Part shown: positions 16,893-26,800 of the stretch, piece by piece
How positions within the stretch are numbered: the first letter of the stretch is position 1
Layout of the letters: every line of letters starts with the position of its first letter
From: Larix sibirica
Taxonomy: Eukaryota > Streptophyta > Pinopsida > Pinales > Pinaceae
Length of the DNA stretch: 26,800 bases
NCBI GenBank assembly: GCA_004151065.3
Contig: NWUY0300000439.1
Coordinates: 1 to 26,800, forward strand
Reading direction: 5' to 3'
Made by a program: the position numbers and the translations under genes
Notes under the pieces: generated by a model
Seen by the model: only the letters and a program-made list of their open reading frames with translations
Database searches by the model: none
What the model was told of the DNA's origin: nothing

Positions 16893-18847
16893 GGTGTCGC
16901 TAGCATATGAATCTACAAGTGACTTTGACTATGAGGAATCGAAATTGGGAGACTCGGAGAGGCACTCTAGTGACTATGCAATGTGTTGAATTGAGGTTCG
17001 GCGTGAGGAGTTGACCGTAGGGTCTAAGAGATCATACTAAGTGGGTTGGACCTGAAGCCTTTGAGAGTACCTAGGGGGATATATAGTGATGGATTTGTAT
17101 CATAAAAAACCCAATAGCGCAAGGCTATGGAAAGGTAAGATCAAATCAAAAAACCAGATCAAAAATCCAGTGCAACTTGGTCTGCAACAAGCAATATAAG
17201 GAAAATAAAACAAAATCCATCGAAAAGAGTAACCCTAGAAAGAAAATGACCCACTAACCTAGAAGATGTCTACAAAATGAAAAGGAGAAAAAACAAATAT
17301 AATCCTCCTCGAATCTTTTCCTTTGTGTGTTGATGGCCTCCCCATTGGTAGAAAAGAAGTAGGAAGTTGAGTCGGGTATTCCAATCAATGTATTTTGATA
17401 GGGGCATGAATCCTATCCAGTCCCAATGAGTGAATATAAAAAGGACAATCACAGAGCTTGGGCACAGTCGACTTTGTTTGTCTTAGGAATCCCTCCACCA
17501 AAGGGGATGGCCTATGGGTAAGATACCTAAGAATAAATGATTCTAGGATACTTCGTTTAGGGAATGTCAGAATGAGTATTCCACAACTTTAGTCTGAAGA
17601 TAGAAATATGGATGATCTTCAGTACTAATTGGGGCTGGTGCACCACTCAACCATTCGATTCCAGTCTTGTTGTTTTCCCTCCTAGGAGAGGATCACCCCA
17701 CATATTGGCCTTAAATTGTGTCCCACGTACTAAAGGATCTTAGATGCCTAATAAGACAACCGTAATGTTTCATATGTATAACAACAAATGGGAGTTGTTT
17801 AGATTCATATCCCCAATGTCCTAACTTAAATACAAGATTCTTTTTGTCCTCAAATGAGGTTAATTTGTGTTGAGTTATGATTTATTTTAAAGGCTCTGCT
17901 TGGAATCATGAACCAAGTGATAGTTTGAATTAGGGAGTGTTTGTGTGTTCACTATAGGTGTGTATAACTGCTAACAAGGAAATTAAATGCTTAAAAGAAA
18001 ATAACATATTCCAATACTAAGTTTAAACTTTTCTTGAAAACATCACTTCAACATAGAAACACTATGACTAAGCATTTAACATTCAAAGCATAAAAGGAAA
18101 GGTAAATGAAATAGGATACTACTGTAAAGATCATGGAGAGGCCCCAATCCAACAAACAAATAGTGCTCTAAACAATAATATTGATCATTCACCTAAACGA
18201 AGATCGATTTTTCATCGTACTCATTGAAACAATAAATATGCAGTCAAAAATAACTCTTAACAAAACTAAGGAAGAGGTAAATACTCAAATTTAAAGGATT
18301 CTTTCTTCACCAAAAAGGATGAAAATAAATCATAAAAAGGTTGCTACAGCAAGCAAGGGTTGCAAACAGGTTAGAAAGGCACTATCAACAATCACTAACT
18401 GAAAAAATGAAATTTTCTGCAAGGGCAGAAGGAAAATGACTATTGAAAATTGAAAAATAGCTTAAAAATACTGAAAAAAAAAGTGCATGTTGCTCTTATC
18501 AGGAGAAACTTAGCAACCCAAGTCACTCAAAACAATCAAGCAGGTGTGACCAAATAAAAAAAAATAGTTTCAAGAATAGGTCACACTTATTAGGGAAAAA
18601 GAAGCAACTTAGGTTGCTTAAAACTAGGCAACAGGTGTGACCCAAAACGAAAAAACTCAGAAACAAGAAAAAGAGGCTTGGATTCATAAAATCTAGGAAA
18701 ATATGGGACAATATTTCAACTATAAACTATCAGGAAACAACAAATAATAAGATAGAATAAAAAATAGAGAGGATTAGATCTCAACCAAGGACCAACATTG
18801 GAAAGGTTGGACGGGCATAAGTAGAGAACAATACAAATCGCTCCCAC

Positions 18848-19720
18848 TGTGGTCACAAAAAAATGGTTCTAGTTTTTTCACGCTAGCATGTTCCAAAAAA
18901 CACCTACTAAGGGTTGTGCCAACCTTAGTAGAGTTTCAATAGAAAAAAAAACAAATAAACAAATAAAACTGAAACTGAAATGATTCATCTAACTAGCATG
19001 AAAAATTAAATAACAATGAAAGCAAATCTAATCTAACATGCATTCTTTACCAAGTAAGCAAACACATACAACATTATTTAAAGAATAAATAATGTGTTTA
19101 TATTATAAAAAAAATGAAATTTACAAGAGAAAGTTTCACCTCTAAGTTGCAGCTGAAGAGGCCCTTGAAACTATTTGAGAGAGTATCTGCTTGATATCCT
19201 AGTGGTCCACGATCATTCGACCACATGTCACGTATATGATATCTAGCAAGGTGAGATAGGAACATGAAAGGGGAGTTTTGATCTCAAAGATATTTTAGCA
19301 TAGTAACGGCTTGAGAAATATATGGTGAATTGGTGTTGAGTGAGGGACCTTAAGGGTTCATTTATTGGCACAATCGATAGCTTTGAGATAAGGATCAAGA
19401 TTTGATTTTTAATTTTTGATTTTTGATTTTTTCCTTTTACTTTTTTATCCTTTTATCCAATTTGGGATATCATAGGAATCATGCCAAGTTTCTTCTTTTT
19501 TAGGGTAAAAAGAGAAACATCAAAAAATCAAGTCAGGGCAAAGGTTGCTCATTTATTTCGAGAGGATTAAGCAATTTAATTTATAAAATAGCCCTTTTTG
19601 GTGTACAACTTCGATTTTTGTTTTAATGAAGGTCCAAGAGGTGTAAATTAAATGTGGTAATGATGTATATGTATGACAGGGCTAATGACATGGTAGGTGG
19701 GCGAAATTTAGGTGTTAACA
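18848..19720 (-). repeat. Gypsy LTR, second copy
   Basis: Equivalent to 7296-8168, differing at 19447-19448. It is preceded on the right by the same unique flank as the first LTR (caaggttccaccc), which shows it is a copy of the same locus and not the other LTR of one element. Confidence 0.55.
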
Positions 19721-22322
19721 CAAGGTTCCACCCCCGAGATGAGACTATGAATCAACTAGGAGAACTTTCAAGGTTGATAGAAAAAGGAAATGGATAGGTG
19801 AATGGAGTAATTCCCCACCAAGTTATCTCCCATAGCTTGGAACTCACCAATTTCACACCATTAACATGGTTCTTTCTTTCCAGTTCCAAGAAATTGGCTT
19901 CGACCAGTTCCAAACCAAACAGTATGGTCCCTTCCTCGGTATCTATTCTAGAAACATAATAGTGAAATACTCTACACTAGGTCACCACAATTAACCAATG
20001 CCCAGAATTTCCACTGAGGAAGGTTCACACACATTTCAATATTTTACTGGTAACTCAATGATGGCTTTTGACAATACATTCATTTCCCAACAATTATCAG
20101 TTATTAGATTTTCAGCTTCATAACAAAACTTGAATAACAAATTTAGAACCCATACCCCCAATCTAGGCAGAATGGTTCACTAGTAAAAGATCAAAAGACA
20201 CCATAGACTTTCACCACCCACGAATTCTTCATGCATGCATGCTTTAAGCTACATGACCATTTTTTCCCACGTGGTCTCTCCCAAAAGACTCACACTCTAG
20301 CTTAAGCCACTAATCCTAATTAGCGCATAATTAAGAATTAAGTATAACAAAAAAGGTAATAATGATTAAAATAAGGTTAAAACACCTTTTTGTTCAAGGC
20401 TAGATCAAGGTCACATTATAAACCCCCCTTAGGCTATACACAAAACCCTTTCCTTCTCACTTGTGGATTCAAAGGTCCCCATTATCTTCAACGTTTGCCT
20501 CAACCACAACCAGTTGTATTTTTATATTAATATATTCAAAATACAATTTGTTCAGCCTTTTAGGAATTTCATCATCCAAATGTACATCATTATATCAAGG
20601 GTTCAAAACTGGGGTGTTATAGTCCAATTAGAGCACTACAATTAGAGTTAACCCCTAAGTTGTGTGTGGTCTTCCTAATGATTAGATGCACTTTGATGAC
20701 CCATATTTTATAATGCATAATCCATCTCAATTATTTGTTAATGCTAAAATTATTTTTAATTTGTAAATGAGGTGGCTTATTAGTGGATTGTTGAATTATC
20801 ATTGAAGATGCTTGGAGTAGTTGTTAAATGCTTAAAAAATCAGTGTTGCTAAGATTTGGGAATTGTTGGGTATTGGTGTGATGACATGTTAAATCTAGTA
20901 ACAAATTAGATTTAACATTAGGTGTAGTGTTAGGTTAGGTAACATTGAAACAAAAGTTTTGTTTAGGGTTGCATCTTGATCACAATGTTTCCTAATCTTA
21001 AATTGAAAAGTTGCAATGACATTGTCATGATTCAAAGCATGATATAAATGAAAAAATATTTTAATTACATTTTAAGAAATATTATTTGAATCTATGGAAC
21101 TCCATAATTTTTTACCGTTGATCACCTTCTCATATTAATATTGGGAATTTCACACAACACAATTTTCTCATGAATGAAGGTGACAAATTTCCATTTAAAC
21201 TAACATATATTTTTATGTCGAAGGCATATCTTTAGGGAGTGATTTTTATCGAAACTTGGTCATTCTAGAGCACTAGTTTTTGGAAACTATCCCCTATACA
21301 TTTGTATTTCCAAACCAGTCGTTACCTTCCACCTATCCTTCCAAACTTATCATTTTCTTTATAGTTGTTAGTAAACCACTTTATGGACTACATTATGGTT
21401 TTCAGTGTTTCTCAAGGTTTAGCAATTCAACATATCTAGAGGGAGATGCAACATCCCAATATCACATCACTATCCTTGTTAGTGATGGTGTTGAAATCCC
21501 AAAACTTAACCCTGATTCAATCCATGCTATGAAATTAGTGCTAAAAATTGTTTTATTACACTAACTCATATTCCATTACAAGGCTCTCAAATTTCCTGCA
21601 ATTTCGTTAAAATTGGCTTACTAATAAAGAAATCAACATATCAAATAACTGAAATTGAGAATACAACATCAATAACATAAACCACATGCATCAAATTAAT
21701 AATGGAGTTCACCATCATGGGATATGTCTCTAGGTCCACTTCAAAAGAGAAAACGGTTCATTAAAATTATGCAAAATACATCAACATGTTTTCTTTACAT
21801 CAAGAAATGGCCTTCAATCTACAATATTTGATGCTAGTGTTCTCATAGGAAAACTATAGGCTGGTCTCATAACTTGCAATAGCTTCTTCCTGCAACAAAT
21901 GAACACAAACTTGTTGATTTTCTCAATACACAAAAAAAATCCCCTTCAAATACAATTCCTTATGCTTTTATAATGCATTTGAATGCGTTGTTTGGTGACA
22001 AAGTCATTGGAGTCATGTAGGAAAGGTCAAGGTTTGAATCCCCTCATATCTTCCCTTTTACATTGATTTATTGATAAGATATCCCCTAATTCTAAGGCAC
22101 CTACAACACATGATAGCCACATGGTCTAGTGGATAAGCACTTGAGGCAAATAGTGGATATGTTGGTTATGTCATTAATTTGGCATAACCATATTATAATT
22201 CCTTTTATTAAAATGTTACAAATTTTAATTAAACCTATGACTTATACCGAGTCTACACCTAGTGCCACATGCCATGGAATTTGACTTCAACCTTGCCACT
22301 TTTTGAATCTTGATTCATCCAC

Positions 22323-23052
22323 ATGTCAACATATGATTGGTCCAGATGTCAACATATGATTGGTCCATGTGTCTTGATGATGTACATGGTTTTTTTCAAC
22401 TTCTGAGGCCATAACTTTTGCATATGGTGTCCATTTGACCTTGTTTGAATTGCATCGGAAATATACCAAAGAGATATTAGACATGAAGACATTTTTAGAA
22501 GAATTTGAGAACATCTAATTGGATCGGTTTGTTATAATGATATGAAAGAAACCAATAAGATCAAGAAGGCGAGACATGGTGGAAAGGCTCACATTGATCA
22601 ATTTATTAACTTGTATATGGATTACATATATAGTATACACATTGGTAACTACCTCAAAACCACATCATAACTAGATGCATGTTGAGGTAGGTTTAGGAGT
22701 TAGTTTAGAGTTATTCTAACAATCACCCGCTTAATCATAAGTCTGTAAAAAGCTAGCATAAGTTGATGTATTCTACTAAATGGTGGTTTTAGGATTACCA
22801 CAAACTCTAGAACTTGGCTCTAAGTCTCAGAGGTTCTCTGTAACATTCTCAAGATTAGAAGAAGTTGTAAATATTCTACTAAATGGATGGTTTTAAGCTG
22901 ACCATAAACCAAAAAGGTGGTTTTAAGATGACCACAAACCAATTTGGAACTTGGTCGTAAGGCTCAAAGATTCCTGGAACATTATGAAAGCTAGCAAAAG
23001 TTGCAATTCTTCTACTAAATGGTGGCTTAAGGATGACCACAAACCAAATATG
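22323..23052. repeat. LTR-like segment and repeat cluster, second copy
   Basis: Contains the 23-bp tandem duplication (22323-22366), the LTR-like segment (22530-22721) and the degenerate repeat cluster (from 22771). Three of the five differences between the copies fall here (22770, 22796, 22868). Confidence 0.6.
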
Positions 23053-25511
23053 GAACTTCACTTAGACTCTGGTTTTGGCTCAGTGGTTCTTGCTCACATG
23101 TTCTTGCTCGCTTATTTTTTACTATCAATCATTCCTCCCTATCAGAAACAAGATAAGAAGCGAGAAAAATTTCTTCGATGTGATGGAAAAATGCATGGAT
23201 GTGTCTCCAATGGAAAAACATATTAAAGAGGTAGAGTGTCAGAACTAGACACAAAACCTATACAAACATCTCATAGTGGTTTGTCAAAACTAGACACATA
23301 ATACCGTGATCTAAAATATGAATCATTGGTAACATAATATTTTAGTGTTGAGAACTACAAGGGCTTCTTGCAACTCCACCATTCAAATATATAAATGCAA
23401 ACTTAGCAAGGGTGTTGGTTTCTACCAAAATTCACCCATTTACAAGATAAAAGAAAAATACCTTATAACTCCAATTAGAATGATAAGATCCTTATAACTC
23501 CTTCAAAGTAAGGATAATCAATAAAATTATGTAGTGTGGAACATTATATGTCCTTTAAAATTTGCAATTAAGAGGATTTACCCATGGAAAAAATTCCTTA
23601 CAATTGTGATAAACTCCTTACAATGGCCACAATGTAAACTCCTTTCAATTTGAAAATTTTAAAAATCAATTAACATATTTTTTAAAGACAAGTGAATATT
23701 TAATGTATGAAGCCTACTAAAGGTCTTGAAGTCCAAAACACACATCATTTACAGGATTGGAATGGTCATTATCCCTTTTAGCCTTTACATGCTCCCCCAA
23801 ATCCAGTAGTTTCATCTTTCCAACTAGCACCTTTAAAGTTGCTTTAGTGGGAACGCCAACAGAACAATGTTGATTGCCAATATATGTAATACCTACATCA
23901 TTACAGAAAGCAACAATTTTTGCAATTGACTAAAGATTGGCATTCATTTCCCCTTTAGACTAATCTTGAATTATCCCATCACAAGAATCATAAGTACTAC
24001 CAGAAACAATATAATCCCGGAGAAAACATGGGTATGATCCTATTGCCACAAGTTTTTTCTACATACACATGGTTAGTTCCATCCTTATTATAACAACCTT
24101 AGTGGTACAACATAAAGTCTCTACACTTGGTAATTTTATCACACAAGTTTGATATTGTGATAGAACATACACAAAACTTTTAGTGTTTGAGATCTTCATA
24201 TTCCCTATAAATTTTGAAATATTTTCAACAAATCTCTTTCCAAAAAACAAAATTAATTGATTACAATATATATGTCAACCCTCCCAAATTTGAATGAGGT
24301 TTCTTCCTTTCAAACTTTTTATAAAAAATGCAAAGTGCAAAATCATTTTTAAAATTCCTATAAAAAAAGAAATCCCAAAACCTTTAGATTTAGTTTTTAT
24401 ATATACATTACAAATCAAAATTACAACAGATAACCCAAATATTCATTTTAAAAAAGCCAAATCAATACTACAAGGAAAAGTGCACATATTTTCCCACAAA
24501 CAATGTTTCACACGAGAAAAAGTTTTGTCCATTGCTAACAATATCTCACCTCCATTAAAATATTAAGCATGTAGCTATGTTTGGAGTTCTAAATACTATG
24601 CAAAGTTTTGATAAACTTGATGGAAAACTATGAAATGAGATACCACTCCAACTTCCAACCTATTTATGGAGATCATTGTAGAGTTTTGCACGGTGGAAAA
24701 TGCTTTCTTATACAATAAAATGTGAAATGTTTAAGGTTGATTAAATTATAGGCGTGTTGTGAATGTACTCAATGTATTGTTTAGGAATAACATTATGGTA
24801 ATTTACTTAGGGTAGGATCATGATTATTAGATAAGATGAATTGTAATTAAAAAATTAAAATTAAAAGGAATGATGTTTAATTAAATGTAATTGGTCTTAA
24901 TTAATTTATATAATAAATTTTCATGTTATTAATTTGTAAGAGATTGATAATATTTAAAAATCATGTAACTTGTATTTTAAGTTTAAAAAAAAACATATTT
25001 TAAAATTCTTCTAGTTTATATATAAAAAGTTTTTTTAATCTATTAAGTGTTATTAAAACTAAAACCTACAAACAACAAAACAAATGTCCTATCTCTATTG
25101 AAGAGATTAACCAGCTTGCCCCAAAAAATTATGTGAGATTTAAAAATTATGAGAGATTTGAAATTAACCTAGATTTACCTAACTGTATATATTTAACTAG
25201 ATTAATTCAAATTGTTGTAATCATAGCAATTGAATTACTGGAGTAAACACAAGTTATTGAAGGCCCACACAACATAAAGATATATTTCTTTTGGAGTTTA
25301 GACTTAGTTTGCATATTGAAGTTTAACCAATATAGACGTCCATGGAAATTGTTTCCATCTGTACCAAATGATGTTTCAAACCCTTGTTGGTAGATAGGAG
25401 CATGGAATGCAAATGTGTCAAACAACATCCGAGCTATATTATAGGCATACATTCTTCATCTATTGCCTTCTAGCAATTTATTGGCAATCTGATTTGCCTT
25501 ATGGCACTGCA

Positions 25512-26117
25512 CCTTTTTTTTATGTCACACAACCTTTTTTTTATGTCACACAACGTTGCATGTCCACGCACTTGTCTATTACTATGCAACAATTCGATAG
25601 TATTGCTACATTGTAGCCTTGTTAGAGGATAAAAAAAATTATAGTATATATTCAATAATGTTTGTATTTTTTTAATTGCATTAAATCAATAATAAAACTT
25701 TAATAAACAAAGCGTAACATGAAAATATTCTTATAATATGCAACTTAATCAAGTAAGTAAATAAAGATATTTAAACGTATTAGACAATGGTTACCATGGT
25801 TGTATTTACTTGACAAAACAATATTTATTATATCATCAATTAGAGTAAATTATCTTTGGTTGACCTTAGTTGTGAAGATCAATGGATGATGATCGAAACA
25901 ATGGACGATGGTAGAGGTTAAAAGCACATAAATGAATTTGTTTTTAAATATATTGAATTAGTGTTAAATGATGGTCAATTAATAAAATTATATAATATGT
26001 TCAACAATGTTTGTATTTTTTTTTAATTTCATTAAATTAATAATAAAATTTCAATAAACAAAATATAATATGAAAATATTCTTATAGGATGAACTTAATA
26101 AGTAAATAAAAATATTC
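25512..26117. repeat. Tandem 21-mer and 350-bp-spaced repeats, second copy
   Basis: Holds the exact 21-bp duplication (25512-25553) and the imperfect direct repeats (about 25635-25772 and 25985-26117), as in the first copy. Confidence 0.7.
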
Positions 26118-26131
26118 CCCGGTTGCGGGTG

Positions 26132-26800
26132 TTAATTCTGAAAGCGACACGCAGGAGAGTGACAGGCTTCCACCTGGAGAACTTGCTCATCCATCCGGCA
26201 GTTGCTCCTTGCATGCATCATCACCCAGGATGGGCATTTAAGACTTCGCTCTTCATCTGATGTGCCGACGCTCTCATTGGAGGCCTAGTTTAATATCCAT
26301 TGCGTAGTGGTGGTTGGCATTCATTGTCTCCTATCTGTATATGTCCATGCGCTCTCTCTGGAACCGCCCGCTCATCATGTCTCCCCGTGTGAAGCCTCTC
26401 TATATGTCGTTGCAACAAATCGGCTCCCTTATTCTATTCTCTCTACAGCTTCAGGCCCCAGTTAGCACTGTTATGTCCCTCCTCACAGGTGAGACTGTTG
26501 ATTCCGCCATGACCAATCCTCGTGGAACTTCCAGGGGAGGCGCAAGTCATGGTGCAGGTCGGATTACCACTTCTCTAGAGGTTGAAAAGAAATCCAACAG
26601 TGGATACGAGGACATAATCTTTGCTCCTGTTCGAAGGCTATTCGATGATTGGGAGGCCAACCGCGTCTCTGATATTCTGGCCTCTGGAAGTCAAGGAAAT
26701 CAGGTTAATTACTATTGGCTAATGAAGAATATGTTGGGTTCTCTGGTAGAGGAATTGCTAGCCAATTGGAATATGGCTAAGGCCTCTATTATGGATACCC
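26132..26800 (+). mobile_element. Retroposon, second copy, cut by window end
   Basis: Identical by eye to the first 669 bases of the insert at 14580, with the left flanking repeat at 26101-26131. The open frame starts in the same place (first ATG 26341) and runs off the window. Its 3' end and right flanking repeat are not visible. Confidence 0.65.

Larger units (their letters stand above)
16563..26800 (+). repeat. Second copy of 5011-15248 (offset 11,552)
   Basis: The two copies run in the same direction and stay in register from beginning to window end, with no net indel. The unit from N to N is 11,552 bases. Every open stretch of the first copy that I compared recurs with an identical translation. 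I found five differences by eye: 7895 t/a, 7896 a/t, 11218 c/a, 11244 g/t, 11316 g/t. My comparison was not exhaustive. The second copy is cut by the window edge inside the retroposon. Features inside it are listed only briefly below. Confidence 0.95.

Noticed and set aside
7296-19720. The two LTR copies as the paired LTRs of one element
   Set aside because: Both have the same right flank and the same gag and leader on the left, so they are copies of one locus, not the two ends of an element.

Overview
The window is nuclear DNA of a seed plant with a large, repeat-rich genome. The evidence is an AT-rich composition, a decayed Ty3/gypsy retrotransposon of a kind common in plants, remnants of other LTR and non-LTR elements, and no intact host gene, rRNA or canonical tRNA. 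The species cannot be named from sequence alone; a gymnosperm or a large-genome angiosperm would fit.

Layout. (1) 1-8168: the 5' part of one Ty3/gypsy element on the minus strand, running right to left. It has an LTR (about 7296-8168), a long leader (5341-7295), gag (5340 to 3629), an aspartic-protease region (about 3210-2700), reverse transcriptase (about 1570-560) and RNase H (about 560-1). The window ends before integrase. Reading frames can be followed over hundreds of codons but carry at least 18 stops and several frameshifts, so the element is dead. (2) 8169-14548: AT-rich sequence with no recognisable gene. It holds an LTR-like segment (10978-11169), a degenerate repeat cluster (11219-11500), a pair of imperfect ~115-135 bp direct repeats about 350 bp apart, tRNA-like Pol III motifs and short tandem duplications. 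(3) 14580-16052: a more GC-rich insert with a poly(A) tail, flanked by a 31-nt direct repeat with two mismatches. It is a retroposon made by target-primed reverse transcription, LINE-like but with no reverse transcriptase visible. (4) 16084-16561: GC-richer sequence ending in the first 26 bases of another LTR. (5) 16563-26800: an almost perfect second copy of 5011-15248, offset by exactly 11,552 bases.

The main structural fact is that both repeat copies begin immediately after a single N (5010 and 16562). At the first N the flanking contig ends share an uncollapsed 14-base overlap inside gag. All five differences found between copies are transversions. This points to an assembly or scaffolding artefact (a contig or haplotig placed twice) more than to a genomic tandem duplication, although the latter cannot be excluded from sequence alone.

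No new biological system, defence locus or gene cluster was found. The observations of most biological interest are the RT-less retroposon, the predominance of TAG among the stops in the dead gypsy element (12 of 18, as expected from cytosine deamination at CAG sites), and the loss of three of the four expected zinc ligands in its gag zinc knuckle.
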